From: Pseudomonas sp. SST3 | GTDB lineage: Bacteria > Pseudomonadota > Gammaproteobacteria > Pseudomonadales > Pseudomonadaceae | Direction of reading: 5' to 3' | Assembly (NCBI RefSeq): GCF_003325755.1 | Contig: NZ_QORI02000003.1 | Coordinates: forward strand, 124,001 to 188,000 | DNA length: 64,000 nt | Part shown: one piece after another, positions 53,086 through 61,846 of the stretch | How the letters are laid out: the number at the start of each line of letters is the position of its first letter | How positions within the stretch are numbered: the first letter of the stretch is position 1 | Position numbers and translations under genes: made by a program | The notes under the pieces: generated by a model | What the model was told of the DNA's origin: nothing | Database searches by the model: none | The model's input: only the letters and a program-made list of their open reading frames with translations

Positions 53086-55077
53086 CTAACCAACGGCAGG
53101 CCCACGCTGCCGTCCTATCTCCCAGGACACCCCGCCGCCGCGCACCGTCGCGGCAAGCTGCTGCCCCAGCCGCTGTTCGATCACCGGCCGCCACGGCACC
53201 AGGCTGAATCCCTTGCCATCGTCGAGCATCGCGTAACGCCCGCTGGCGAGCATGACGGCGCGCCGGTAGATACCGGCCACACGCTGGCCGTCGCCCACAG
53301 GCCGATGCTCCAGGCCGGTGTCGGCGGCAATGTCCTTCGCGGCCTGCGTCAGTTCCCGGTTGCGCAGCGTGCCCAGCAGGTTGCGCGCCAGGATCACGCG
53401 CTGCCCGCGCCGCTCGGCCAGCCCCTGTTCGGCCAGGAAGTCGGCGCGCTGCTGCATCGCCTGCTTGGCCTCGCCGCCAAAGCCCAGATCGCCCAAGCCC
53501 GAGCCGCCGCCGATCAGTTGCTGGTCAAGCCAGGTGGCCCCGATCACGCGGGCCTGCCGCTCGATGGGCAGGTGCGATTTCAGCTCCACGGCCACGCCGC
53601 CCAGGCGCTGTGCGTCGTAGCGGCGGCCCTGCTCGGGCAGGTCATCCGGCACCTTCCATAGCCCCACGGCCACGCGCTCCACGATGCCGGCCCGGCGCAG
53701 GGCTTCGAGCCGGCGGACGTGGGCCGCAACGACTTCCTGCGGATCGCGGCCCGGCATGGCCTGCCCCTGTGCAATGGCGAGGTGGTGGTCGGTGCGGTAC
53801 AGGCCATCGCTCGCCAGCGCGGCGATGTTTTTGTCGGCCGCGCGCACGTCGGCCGATCCCTTCACCTCCACCACCGCGCCGGTGGGATAGTTCGCCAGCT
53901 CGTCGCGGGCGTTGAGCGCGACGTAGTGGGCCTTGCCATCCACGCCGTCGATGACCAGATAGCCCCGGTCGCGCAACTCGTCGGCCAGCCCCTTCGCGGC
54001 CACGCGGCCGATGATGGTTCGGCCATCGTCTCCCGGTTCGAACACCGCCAGTTCGCGCGGCTCGCCGCGCATCGCCCGCTGCATGGTGCGGATGATGTCG
54101 CCACGTTCGCCCAGGGCGCGCAGGGTCTTTTCCGCGTCGGCATGGACGGCCCAGGTGCCCGGCTGCATCTCGTCGGCCAGGCCCAGGCGCTGCAAGCGTT
54201 GCAGCCGGCCGATCAGCAGCAGGCGCTGGCGTTGCAGCCGAGGTTCGTTGAAGCGTTCGATCTGCACCCGGCCATCCTCGCCGGCCTCGCGCTGCAACGT
54301 GCGGTCGAGGCTCGTCCACCGCTCTTGCTCCACCTCGCGCTGCAAGGTCTGCTGGATCTCCAGCTCGCTGCGCGGCCCCAGCCATTCGGTCGCCAGTTCT
54401 GCGGCGCGATGGCGGAAGCCATCGGCGATGTAGTCGCCCGCGATGATGAGGTCTTTGCCGGTGTCGTCGCGTCCGCGCACGACGATGTGCGTGTGCGGGT
54501 TGTCGGTGTTCCAGTGGTTGACGGCTACCCAATCGAGGCCCGTGCCCAGGTCGGCTTCCATGCGGCCCATCAGGTGCCGCGTGTAGGTGCGTAGGTCTTC
54601 CAGCTCGGCCCCATCCTCGGGCGAGAGGATGAAGCGGAAATGGTGCCGGTCGTCAGCGCAGCGTTCCTTGAAGGCGTCGAGGTCGGCGGCATCGGTTTGC
54701 GGCCCGTAGGCTTGGCCCGGCTCGCCATCGCGGCCCACACCGTCGCGCTCGATGTAGCGTAGATGCTTGGCGAGCGACTGCGGGCTGGCTTGGCGCTGGT
54801 TGACCAGCAGCGTCTTGATGGTCACGCGCCGCGACATGGGCGTCAGCTTGGCGCCGGCGAAGCGCGCCGCTGTGTGGCAGCGCCCGAGGCGCGAGCCGGG
54901 CCGCTGGCCGGTGCCCCTCCCGGTGCCGGTGCCGGTGGCAGTGCCAGGACGGCGCACAGCGGACTTGCCGCTGCTGGCCTTGCCCGCCTGCTTGAGCACC
55001 TTGGAGACGAAGCTCTGGTCGCGGTTCTTTGGGGCGCCGGGGCGGATGCGGAAATCGTCGTCGCGGCGGTCGGTCAT
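53086..55077 (-). CDS. ICE relaxase with DUF3363 domain
   Basis: A 663-residue mobilisation protein of the VirD2-like/DUF3363 type found in Tn4371-family ICEs. The N-terminal relaxase has the histidine-rich metal motif NPHTHIVVRG and HHFRFILSPEDGAELEDLRT; the rest matches DUF3363 (ERFNEPRLQRQRLLLIGRLQ, ATWLDQQLIGGG). The ATG at 55077 has GGGAG upstream; the longer frame to 55464 is a GC-rich shadow. It nicks oriT and leads the transferred strand. TraG and trb genes expected near it in a complete ICE are absent here. Confidence 0.88.
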   Translation of the reverse strand: MTDRRDDDFRIRPGAPKNRDQSFVSKVLKQAGKASSGKSAVRRPGTATGTGTGRGTGQRPGSRLGRCHTAARFAGAKLTPMSRRVTIKTLLVNQRQASPQSLAKHLRYIERDGVGRDGEPGQAYGPQTDAADLDAFKERCADDRHHFRFILSPEDGAELEDLRTYTRHLMGRMEADLGTGLDWVAVNHWNTDNPHTHIVVRGRDDTGKDLIIAGDYIADGFRHRAAELATEWLGPRSELEIQQTLQREVEQERWTSLDRTLQREAGEDGRVQIERFNEPRLQRQRLLLIGRLQRLQRLGLADEMQPGTWAVHADAEKTLRALGERGDIIRTMQRAMRGEPRELAVFEPGDDGRTIIGRVAAKGLADELRDRGYLVIDGVDGKAHYVALNARDELANYPTGAVVEVKGSADVRAADKNIAALASDGLYRTDHHLAIAQGQAMPGRDPQEVVAAHVRRLEALRRAGIVERVAVGLWKVPDDLPEQGRRYDAQRLGGVAVELKSHLPIERQARVIGATWLDQQLIGGGSGLGDLGFGGEAKQAMQQRADFLAEQGLAERRGQRVILARNLLGTLRNRELTQAAKDIAADTGLEHRPVGDGQRVAGIYRRAVMLASGRYAMLDDGKGFSLVPWRPVIEQRLGQQLAATVRGGGVSWEIGRQRGPAVG

Positions 55078-55537
55078 GGCTGTGCTCCCTGCAAGCTCTG
55101 GCATGTCTGGTCGTGCGAAGCACGCGGACAAGCCTGCATTGGCGCGAGCCTCGCGCCCCACGCGGCACGGCGGCGAAGCCGCTGCGTGCCGCGCCACCCG
55201 CACGTGCAGACTGGCTTTGCGGGCCGACAGGTGCCGCACCCTTTTGTCTTGCCTTCCGCCTTTGCCCCTCGCTGTCGCTCGGAGCAGCGGCGGCCCGGCG
55301 GCGCTGCTGCGCGAGCAGCCAGCGCGCCGGCGAACGCGGACACGGCCGCAGGCCGGGCGCGTTCGAGGCAAGACGCCTGCACGTTGGACGGCTGCGCCGA
55401 AGGCAGCGCGAAGTGCGGTGCCCAATGCGCAGGATTGGCACCCGCACTGCACGCGCGACGACACGGCGACGACCAGCAGGACGACACGCCCGATGGCACG
55501 ATGAGATGCACGGCAACGTGCAGCGAATCGACGGCCA
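55078..55537. other. Intergenic region upstream of the relaxase, candidate oriT
   Basis: A 460-bp GC-rich gap with several small hairpins, among them CGTGC-GAA-GCACG (55112-55124) and GCGGC-GAA-GCCGC (55170-55182, extended by outer pairs). In ICEs oriT usually lies just before the relaxase gene, so this is the best place for it, but no nic consensus can be identified. Long reading frames across it have no ribosome-binding site and I reject them. Confidence 0.4.
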
Positions 55538-56134
55538 TCATGGGCGGGATTCCAGCCAGACCGGATGCGCGACGCCGATCACGGCGGATGCGCTGACCGG
55601 CCCGAAATACCGGCTGTCGAACGACGCCGGATTGGTGACACTGAGCAGGAACAGCTCGCCAGGCCGAAGGCGGCGGCACTGCTGCCAGGATGGCAGCGGG
55701 CGGCCCCAGCGGTCGGCAGGCAGCACGGCGGCCGAAGGCACGCCGTTGATGCGGACGCTGCCGTCAGCGATGCACACCTCTTGCGGCGCCACCGCACCTA
55801 CGCGCTTGAGCAGCGAGATGCGCGTTGGTAGGTAGCCGCGCTGCGCAGCGAGCGCGGCAGCCTCGGCGGGCAGCGGCACCAGCACGATGCTGCCCACGGA
55901 CAACGGACGTGGCGGCGAGCTGGCGCGAGGGTCGAGCGGATCGACGCGATACCAGCCGACCGCCACGCTGTCGGACGGGTTGTAGGTCAGGCGCGGCAGT
56001 GGATGCACGAAGGACGCCCAGGCCAGCGCAGCGAGGCCGCAGGCGGACAGGCCCGCCAACACGAGGCGAGCGCGCAAACGTGCGCGGTGCGAGCGAGGAT
56101 GCGGCGTGGTGCCGGAAGTGGAAACGGCGGTCAT
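55538..56134 (-). CDS. traF: TraF-type S26 signal peptidase
   Basis: A 198-residue protein with one N-terminal membrane helix (LVLAGLSACGLAALAWASF), a Ser-containing motif (YNPSDSVAVGWYR) and a Lys-containing motif (RISLLKRVGAVAPQEVCI), the Ser-Lys dyad of S26 peptidases. In conjugative elements TraF processes the pilin precursor. ATGA overlap with the upstream DUF2840 gene. Confidence 0.85.
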   Translation of the reverse strand: MTAVSTSGTTPHPRSHRARLRARLVLAGLSACGLAALAWASFVHPLPRLTYNPSDSVAVGWYRVDPLDPRASSPPRPLSVGSIVLVPLPAEAAALAAQRGYLPTRISLLKRVGAVAPQEVCIADGSVRINGVPSAAVLPADRWGRPLPSWQQCRRLRPGELFLLSVTNPASFDSRYFGPVSASAVIGVAHPVWLESRP

Positions 56135-56664
56135 GGCAGTGCCCTCCCGGCGAGCCAAGCGGAGTGCCGCTCGGCGGTGTATTCGGGCAGCGGCAGGCGC
56201 GCAGCGAGCCGGTTGGCGAGCGTGCGCCAGTACGCGGGCGAGACGCTGACGGGCGCGATGCCCAGCGCCTCGATGGCGTCGATGCGCTCCAGCACGGCGC
56301 GCACCTGCATCTCGCCTTCGGCGTGCAGCAGCAGGCGTGCGCCGGGCTGCACGCCGGGGATGCGCTGTGCCGCATCGAGCGGCGTGCAAGCCTGCATGAC
56401 CATGAGCTGCCAGCGAACGGTGCCGTAGTCGTTGGCCTGCCAGCGGATGCGGCACAACATGGCACCCGGCAGGAACACCGCGCAGCGCCGCCAACGGTCG
56501 AGCTGGTGCGTGCGCGCGGGTTCGCCGAAGCGCAAATAGAGCTTGAAGCGCGGTTCGATGTAGGCCAGCGCCACGCGCGTCAGCGGCGCGCTGGCAGGCT
56601 GGCCGGAAGGTGCTGCGAGCGCAGCCGTGGCCGCGCCAGCGGCAGGCGAAGCGGATGCGGTCAT
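56131..56664 (-). CDS. DUF2840 ICE protein
   Basis: A 177-residue protein that regularly sits between traF and parA in Tn4371-like ICEs (LTRVALAYIEPRFKLYLRFG, then WRRCAVFLPGAMLCRIRWQA and LDRWR-type motifs). Function unknown. Ala-rich first 25 residues are probably disordered. Start ATG 56664 overlaps the preceding gene (ATGA). Confidence 0.8.
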   Translation of the reverse strand: MTASASPAAGAATAALAAPSGQPASAPLTRVALAYIEPRFKLYLRFGEPARTHQLDRWRRCAVFLPGAMLCRIRWQANDYGTVRWQLMVMQACTPLDAAQRIPGVQPGARLLLHAEGEMQVRAVLERIDAIEALGIAPVSVSPAYWRTLANRLAARLPLPEYTAERHSAWLAGRALP

Positions 56665-56933
56665 GGGGCGTTCTCCCTGCGGTGTTCTGGAAACTCGCGC
56701 TCCAGCAGGCCGCGCAGCAGGTCGGCCACGGTCACGCCCTGCGTGAAAGCCGATACCTTGATGCGCGCCCGCATCGCGGGCGTGATGTCGAGGGTCAGGC
56801 GAGCCGTGTAGAGGTCGCCCTTGCCAAGTGCATCGGCATCGCCCTGGCGAATCCACGCCTCGGCGTGCGGATTCGCCGGTGGACGCGCGCCGATGCCGAC
56901 GCGCTTTGCGCGAGGTGGCGGCTTCGCTGTCAT
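56661..56933 (-). CDS. Small ribbon-helix-helix partition/regulatory protein
   Basis: A 90-residue basic protein with a C-terminal RHH-like part (ARLTLDITPAMRARIKVSAF, then TVADLLRGLLEREF). Overlaps parA by ATGA and is likely its DNA-binding partner, either a ParB substitute or a repressor acting on the CTAACTT repeats upstream of parA. Confidence 0.75.
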   Translation of the reverse strand: MTAKPPPRAKRVGIGARPPANPHAEAWIRQGDADALGKGDLYTARLTLDITPAMRARIKVSAFTQGVTVADLLRGLLEREFPEHRRENAP

Positions 56934-57568
56934 GTCGGCCACCGCAGCAGTTCGTCCACCAGCGCGGTGATTTCGCGCGCGGCGGCGCTGTCCGGCGCCG
57001 TCTCGCGTGCAAGCCGGCCAGCGGCCACGCTGTCGGCGAACACGATGCGCTGATGCACTTCCGCGCGCAGCGCAGGAAGCGGTTGGTCGTCCAGCGCCTG
57101 GCGCGCTTCGCGCCCGATCACGGTGGTACTGACGCGCCGATTGATGACGAAGGCCGCGCGCAGCGCAGGCCGAAACACCTGTGCCTCGCGGATCAGCGCC
57201 ACCATCTCGGCGCTGGCCCACAGGTCGTAAGGGCTGGGCTGCACGGGGATCAGCACGCGCTCGGCCGCCAGCAGCGCGGAGCGCGCCAGTGCCGCGATGC
57301 GCGGCGGGCCGTCGATGATGACGTGATCGGCCCGCCTGGCGAGTTCTGGCGCCTCTTGGTGCAGCGTTTCGCGTGCGAGGCCCACGGCGCTGAACAGCCG
57401 TGGCAAGCCTTGCTGGCTTCTGCGCTGTGTCCAGTCCAGCGATGAACCCTGCGGGTCGGCGTCCAGCAGGACGACGTGCTGGCCGCGCATCGCCAGCTCG
57501 CCGGCGATGTGCGTGGCGAGCGTGGTCTTGCCCACGCCGCCTTTCTGGTTGAGCAGAGCGACGATCAT
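56930..57568 (-). CDS. parA: ParA-family ATPase
   Basis: A 212-residue ParA/MinD-type ATPase: deviant Walker A LNQKGGVGKTTLATHIAGEL near the N-terminus, Asp in LLDADPQGSSLDW, and DHVIIDGPPR. The ATG at 57568 starts right at the P-loop strand. In an ICE it stabilises the excised circular form or controls copy number with the adjacent RHH protein and repeats. Confidence 0.9.
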   Translation of the reverse strand: MIVALLNQKGGVGKTTLATHIAGELAMRGQHVVLLDADPQGSSLDWTQRRSQQGLPRLFSAVGLARETLHQEAPELARRADHVIIDGPPRIAALARSALLAAERVLIPVQPSPYDLWASAEMVALIREAQVFRPALRAAFVINRRVSTTVIGREARQALDDQPLPALRAEVHQRIVFADSVAAGRLARETAPDSAAAREITALVDELLRWPT

Positions 57569-57659
57569 GGCGCGGCCCTCCGTGTTGGAAAGCCGGGCTT
57601 TTGCTGCTGCGCTTGTGGCCGCGTGGTGGTTGTCCACCGCAGCGGCGTTTCTCTACTAA

Positions 57660-57689
57660 AAGTTAGAGAAATTAAGTTAGGGAAGTTAG
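57660..57689. repeat. Three direct AAGTTAG repeats upstream of parA
   Basis: AAGTTAG occurs at 57660, 57674 and 57683 (CTAACTT on the parA strand), about 90-120 bp before the parA start. They are plausible binding sites for the RHH protein. Confidence 0.65.
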
Positions 57690-57733
57690 AGGGTGCGCAA
57701 ACCCAATGCTGGCGCGGGTTTGCGGACGATCGG

Positions 57734-57799
57734 CACGCCTGATAGCACGATAGTCCCACGCCTGATAGCACGATACCCCGCACGCCTGATAGCACGACA
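57734..57799. repeat. Three iterons, putative RepA-dependent origin
   Basis: The 17-base unit CACGCCTGATAGCACGA starts at 57734, 57757 and 57781, that is with 23-24-bp spacing, close to two helical turns. It lies directly after the repA remnant, next to an AT-richer stretch and a DnaA-box-like GTTATCCCC near 57823. This is the layout of a small iteron origin. Confidence 0.75.
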
Positions 57800-57821
57800 C
57801 CATTCACAGGTTTTCCCGAAG

Positions 57822-58185
57822 TTATCCCCGTGCCGTCTGCGGCACGGGCCGGAACGTCAGCAGCTCCATGCCGTTGTCCGGCATCCGCTCGATGCCCAGG
57901 ACGTAACCGGGCAGCGACTGCCGCGCGACGAGCGCGCGCAGATCGCAGGCGAAGTCGTAGGGCTTCGCGGTGCTGCCGGACTTCTGGTGCAGATAGCGAA
58001 AGTCGAACTGCCAGCCGTATGCCTGCTTGCCGCCGTGCTTGCGCACCAGGCGGTACAGCCACCGCTCGATGCCGCCGGTGAGCCGGAAGTACGCCGGGTC
58101 GATGGTCAGCACCAGGGCGGCGTCGAGCACGCCCGCAAAGAACCAGTCCGGCAGGATCAGCTCGATGCCCAGCGGCGTGCCGCGG
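57822..58185 (-). pseudogene. repA: RepA replication initiator, C-terminal remnant
   Basis: About 120 C-terminal residues of the RepA type carried by Tn4371-like elements (LGIELILPDWFFAGVLDAAL, ALVLTIDPAYFRLTGGIERW, LYRLVRKHGGKQAYGWQFDF). The homology starts abruptly near 58185, where a DUF1016 gene is fused in a different frame, so the N-terminal half and start codon are missing. Confidence 0.78.
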
Positions 58186-58663
58186 GCAGCGCAGTGCGCT
58201 CGTACAGCATCGAGTCGATGCGCTCGCGCAGCGTCCGCACGCTCCAGCGTTCGGCACTCGCCATCTGCGCGTAATAGTCCCGCTGGAGCGGGTCTTTCAG
58301 CGGGATCAGGGCGATGAAGTGCGTCCAGCTCAATTCTCGTATCAGTGATACGAGAATCTGCTCGTCGGGGAAGGTGGCTGCGAACTGCACCATGCGGCGC
58401 AGGTTCTGCTCGGCAAAGCTGTTGCCGTACTCCTTCACCAACTGCGCCGCCAGGGTAGGCAGGACTTCCTTGCCATAAGCGCCCCGGCGCCCGTCCAAGA
58501 CCTGCGTATGGATGCGCTGGCCGATGCGCCAGTAGAGCATCGTCAGCTCGCTATTCACCGTCGAGGCGGCGCGCTTGCGCGCCGCCTCGATCAGTGCCCG
58601 AATGTCGCCCAGCAGCGCCGAAGGCGCTGCGGACGATGCTGCGGATGACCGGCGCGTGTTCAT
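58157..58663 (-). pseudogene. DUF1016 (YhcG-type) N-terminal fragment fused out of frame to repA
   Basis: About 165 residues with the DUF1016 N-terminal pattern (MLYWRIGQRIHTQVLDGRRG, EVLPTLAAQLVKEYGNSFAE, LSWTHFIALIPLKDPLQRDY, ERIDSMLYERTAL). After ERTAL the frame runs into repA DNA and stops. The C-terminal PD-(D/E)xK nuclease domain of full YhcG proteins (~350 residues) is missing. The start overlaps the integrase stop (ATGA), as when this protein is an integrase-linked cargo gene. Confidence 0.75.
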
Positions 58664-59859
58664 GCCGCCGCCTCCGCAAGCTGGCGCCCGCCCGTGATGG
58701 CCTGGCGGCGGCTGGCCACCAGTTCGGCCGCATCGCGCACGGGCTTGTCCTCGGTGTGGACGTAGTGCATGAACATCGCCACGGTCTTGTGGCCCGTCAG
58801 CTTCATGCCCACTTTGGTCGGCACGCCCGAATTGGCAATGTCGGTGGTCGAGCGATGGCGGATGCCGTGCGTGCCGACGTGCGGCACGCCGGCGGCCTTG
58901 AGCGTCCGGCACCAGCCGCCATAGTGCTCGCCAAAGGTCAGGTGCTTGGCCGGGTCGTTCGGCGACGGCAAGACGTAGGGGCAGCCGTCCCGGCGCGGTG
59001 CCGTCGAAAGCAGCCGATAGGCTTCCTCGCTCATAGGCTTGGAAATGCCGCCGACCTTGCTGTCGGGCCATACAACGCGCCGGTTCTCGAAGTCGAGCCA
59101 GCTCCATTGGAGCGGGCAGATTTCGGAGCGCCGTGCCGCGAACTCGAATTGCAGCCGGATCGCCAGTGGGATGACGTAGTTCTCCAGCCCTTCCGCCTCC
59201 AGTTTCTCCAACTGGCGGAAGATCCGCACCATTTCCTCGTCCACGATGAGCCGGGTTTCCTTGCCCGGCGGGTACATCGGGACGTGGCGGCACGGATTCG
59301 TGCCATCCGGGCGATAGCCCCACACTTCGGCCAGGTTGAACATCTTGCGCAGCACGCCGAAGGTCTTGTTCGCCTCGGTCGGCTTGTAGGCCAGCTTCTC
59401 CATCAGCCCGGCAATGTCGGGCCGCTTCACGTCATGCACCTTCTTGCGGCCCAGCAGCGGGATGATGTTGCGGTCGATGACGCCCTGATAGCCGTCCTGC
59501 GTGCTGGGCTTGTTGCGCTTCTTGGAGTAGTCCTCCATGAACTTCTTGCACAACTCGGCCATCGTGGGCGCCTTGCGCGCCTCGGCCTTGGCGCCGCCGG
59601 GGTCGCCGCCCCGGCGAACCTCGGCCAGCCAGTCCTGTGCCTTGACTCGTGCCTGTTCGACGGTCAGCTCCCCGTACAGCCCCAGCGAGGGCTTGCGGGG
59701 CTGGCCGGAGTTCGTGCGGTACTGGAGCATGAACACCCGGCGGCCGGTCGGGGTAATCTTGCACAGGAAGCCAGGCACCACGGTATCCCGCAGTTCAACA
59801 TCCTTGGCTTGGGGCTGGGCCGCCTCCACGGCGGTTTTGGTGAGCTTGATCTTTGCCAT
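58660..59859 (-). CDS. int: ICE integrase, tyrosine recombinase with Arm (DUF4102) domain
   Basis: A 399-residue P4/Tn4371-like integrase: N-terminal arm-binding DUF4102 (KLTKTAVEAAQPQAKDVELR), SAM-like core, and a catalytic domain with Arg in LQFEFAARRSEICPLQWSWL, His-x-x-Arg in VGTHGIRHRSTTDI, GH in KLTGHKTV and Tyr in MHYVHTEDK. AAGGAG precedes the ATG at 59859. It would integrate and excise the element whose core lies at 53-58 kb. Confidence 0.9.
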   Translation of the reverse strand: MAKIKLTKTAVEAAQPQAKDVELRDTVVPGFLCKITPTGRRVFMLQYRTNSGQPRKPSLGLYGELTVEQARVKAQDWLAEVRRGGDPGGAKAEARKAPTMAELCKKFMEDYSKKRNKPSTQDGYQGVIDRNIIPLLGRKKVHDVKRPDIAGLMEKLAYKPTEANKTFGVLRKMFNLAEVWGYRPDGTNPCRHVPMYPPGKETRLIVDEEMVRIFRQLEKLEAEGLENYVIPLAIRLQFEFAARRSEICPLQWSWLDFENRRVVWPDSKVGGISKPMSEEAYRLLSTAPRRDGCPYVLPSPNDPAKHLTFGEHYGGWCRTLKAAGVPHVGTHGIRHRSTTDIANSGVPTKVGMKLTGHKTVAMFMHYVHTEDKPVRDAAELVASRRQAITGGRQLAEAAA

Positions 59860-59867
59860 GATGACTC

Positions 59868-59890
59868 CTTGGAACGACCCGGATTCCAAG
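59868..59890. promoter_or_regulatory. Palindrome in front of the integrase gene
   Basis: CTTGGAA-n9-TTCCAAG, a perfect 7-bp inverted repeat, overlaps the integrase ribosome-binding region. It could be an autoregulatory or excisionase site. The rest of 59891-60032 holds no gene I can support. Confidence 0.5.
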
Positions 59891-60032
59891 AGCCAGATAG
59901 GAGCGGCGCGAGGGAAAACCGGGTCAAGTTTCAGAAAGCACCGGCATATGATGGACGCGCGTAAGCTATTGATAAACCTGCTGTATCGAGCTACGGCGCA
60001 GTCCAGCGAACTACCGGGCTGGAGTCATCGTG

Positions 60033-60199
60033 AAACAAAAAAGCCGGCGCAATGTCTGGAATACATCCTTGTGCATGAGCTGACACATCTGTTGGAGCAC
60101 CATCACAACGTGCGATTTACCGGGTTGCTTAACCAGCACTTGCCGCAATGGCGGACGCTGCGTGAGGAACTTAACGGATCGGTGCTGGCTGAGTTCTAG
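60033..60199 (+). pseudogene. YgjP metallopeptidase, C-terminal remnant (second copy)
   Basis: About 55 residues, KKPAQCLEYILVHELTHLLE then HHHNVRFTGLLNQHLPQWRT and REELNGSVLAEF, nearly identical to the C-terminus of the ygjP at 39608 but on the opposite strand. The frame upstream of 60033 is unrelated. Confidence 0.85.
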
Positions 60200-60903
60200 G
60201 CTGCTCGCTGCATCGCATGATCCCATTCATAACGTCAATTTCAGCCAATCAGATCGCCATGTCCCACCAGTGAGCAGCAGTGCAGGTTAGGAGAAAAAAT
60301 GCGCGACTCGCTGATTGGCATACCAGCGCCCAATCGTAGGCATCTGATCCAGAAGGGTTTTTTGAATTCTCATCCTTGACGGAATTCTCCAGTTAGCTGA
60401 CGTACGACACGAGGCGGCAAAATACTCTGCCGGCCCACTGTTCATTTCTTTTTATATTCAGGTTTGTGCCTTCTGTAAAGCGCAATACAAGATGCTCTCC
60501 AGCATAGGAGAAGAGCAAGTATTTGAAAGATTTTACGAGCCTCTGGGCGATGCGGCTTCTAAATACGCTGGCCTCTTGGGCTACACTCCCGGATCCACTA
60601 GAGATCCTAATACACTAATGCCGAAATCAAACCACCCAATCAAGAATGGCTTGATTATCAAAGAAATTGATTTAATGGCTGGTTCTATCTGGGGTTCGGG
60701 GTGTTAAAGCCCTCTATTCAAGTATAGGTAGCAGTAGGACGGCAATGTTAACTTATATGGGCGGGCGCCGATCTGATGACAGGCAAGAGAGTAGTGCTGG
60801 CGCACCCGTCTCTCAGAACCATGAACCTAATAACAGCCCTTGCATTGAGCTTGGTGAAGATGGCACCGTTCGAGCAATGGCAGCCCTACAAGGACGTAAT
60901 CTG
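60200..60903. other. Region with no well-supported gene
   Basis: It contains a 71-codon frame at 60492-60707 (FERFYEPLGDAASKYAGLLG, later NHPIKNGLIIKEIDLMAGSI) without a clear ribosome-binding site and of unknown family, and a 26-codon frame at 60299 preceded by AGGAGA (MRDSLIGIPAPNRR). Either could be a real small gene or a remnant; neither is recognised. The composition is AT-rich between 60400 and 60720. Confidence 0.35.
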
Positions 60904-61671
60904 ATGCACCAGAAGCGAATTGCTTTATTGATCGATTGCGACAACGTCAGTCATAACGCCATCGAGGGTGTGCTTGAAGAGCTCGCCAAGTACGGAATGG
61001 TCAACGTTCGGCATGCTCACGGCGACTGGAAGAGCGACGGGCTATCCGGATGGGTTGAGCGTCTACACCCGTTTGCTATTCGGCCCATGCAGCAGTTCGC
61101 GTACACCAAGGGTAAGAACGCCACTGACGCTGCGATGATCATTGATGCGATGGATCTGCTTTACAGCAAGAGCATCGATGCCTTTGCTCTGATGACCAGC
61201 GACAGTGACTTCACGCCACTAGCTCTTCGCCTTCAAGAAAGTGGCTTTCCGGTCTTCGGCTTCGGCGAAAAGAAAACCCCGACTGCCTTCGTACACGCCT
61301 GTACTTCTTTCATCTACGTGGAGAATCTGGCACGCGCGACGGATGACGACCAAGTTTCAAATGATGAGCAGCCCAGGAAGAAATCGAGAAAAGAGCTGCG
61401 TTGCGATACAACACTCGTTCGCCTGCTACGCAACGCGGCAGACCAAACGGCTGGAGATGATGGTTGGTCGCTACTCAGCAGGGTGTCGGACTACATCCAC
61501 AACAACAGCTCTTTTTCTGTCGTGAACTACGGCTTCCAGAAGCTGGGCGACCTAATCCGCACATCAGAGCTCTTCGACGTCGAAATGCGCGGAACGGTCA
61601 TGGTTATTCGCACCATCCGCAAGCAGGTACTATCCACCAGTCAAGAGGCTGCCTTGGCTAGCCCTGCTTAA
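60904..61671 (+). CDS. NYN-domain putative RNase with OST-HTH (LOTUS) domain
   Basis: About 255 residues from the ATG at 60904, preceded by AAGGA. The NYN (PIN-like) nuclease domain has the acidic residues in RIALLIDCDNVSHNAIEGVL, KNATDAAMIIDAMDLLYS and FALMTSDSDFTPLALRLQES; the C-terminal part (about 165-240) is an OST-HTH/LOTUS-like RNA-binding domain (LRNAADQTAGDDGWSLLSRV, VVNYGFQKLGDLIRTSELFD). This LabA-like pairing suggests an RNA-cleaving or RNA-binding role. An upstream in-frame extension to 60745 is possible but has no ribosome-binding site. Confidence 0.8.
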   Translation: MHQKRIALLIDCDNVSHNAIEGVLEELAKYGMVNVRHAHGDWKSDGLSGWVERLHPFAIRPMQQFAYTKGKNATDAAMIIDAMDLLYSKSIDAFALMTSDSDFTPLALRLQESGFPVFGFGEKKTPTAFVHACTSFIYVENLARATDDDQVSNDEQPRKKSRKELRCDTTLVRLLRNAADQTAGDDGWSLLSRVSDYIHNNSSFSVVNYGFQKLGDLIRTSELFDVEMRGTVMVIRTIRKQVLSTSQEAALASPA

Positions 61672-61689
61672 TCTTCACTCGAAGGCTGA

Positions 61690-61808
61690 GGGGTATCCAA
61701 TGCTTGAAGCTCTGAGCAATCACGACCGTGAGCAAAAGGGAGTTACCCAGCATGAGCCAAATGAGACCGGGCTCTGCAAGTGGAGCGAGCAACCATGTCT
61801 GAACTGAT
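61690..61808. repeat. Dispersed repeat, copy 2 (downstream of NYN gene)
   Basis: Matches 34758-34884. In this copy an uninterrupted 35-codon frame exists (MLEALSNHDREQKGVTQHEP, to CKWSEQPCLN) which overlaps the following ATGTCTGAAC frame. In copy 1 the same peptide frame is shifted relative to its ATG by the 8-base difference. Confidence 0.8.
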
Positions 61809-61846
61809 CAAGCAGGCCTGGGGTTCTACCCCGTCAGCTACCGGCC

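Noticed and set aside
54763..55835. Several overlapping long frames on both strands around the relaxase start
   Set aside because: They overlap one another, are Ala/Arg/Pro-rich, and are expected by chance in this GC-rich stretch; only the relaxase frame has family motifs.
57734..57799. CRISPR-like short direct repeats
   Set aside because: Only three units, with 6-7 bp between them and no spacers of usual length; they fit iterons beside repA.
58594..59964. A 456-codon plus-strand frame opposite the ICE integrase
   Set aside because: High-GC shadow of the integrase gene; its content follows the complement of conserved integrase codons.
59537..60032. A 220-codon plus-strand frame ending in the YgjP remnant
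   Set aside because: Only the last 55 residues show YgjP similarity; the upstream part lies opposite the integrase and its promoter and has no family signal.
60745..60903. N-terminal extension of the NYN protein
   Set aside because: It is low in conserved features and lacks a ribosome-binding site, while AAGGA stands before the ATG at 60904.
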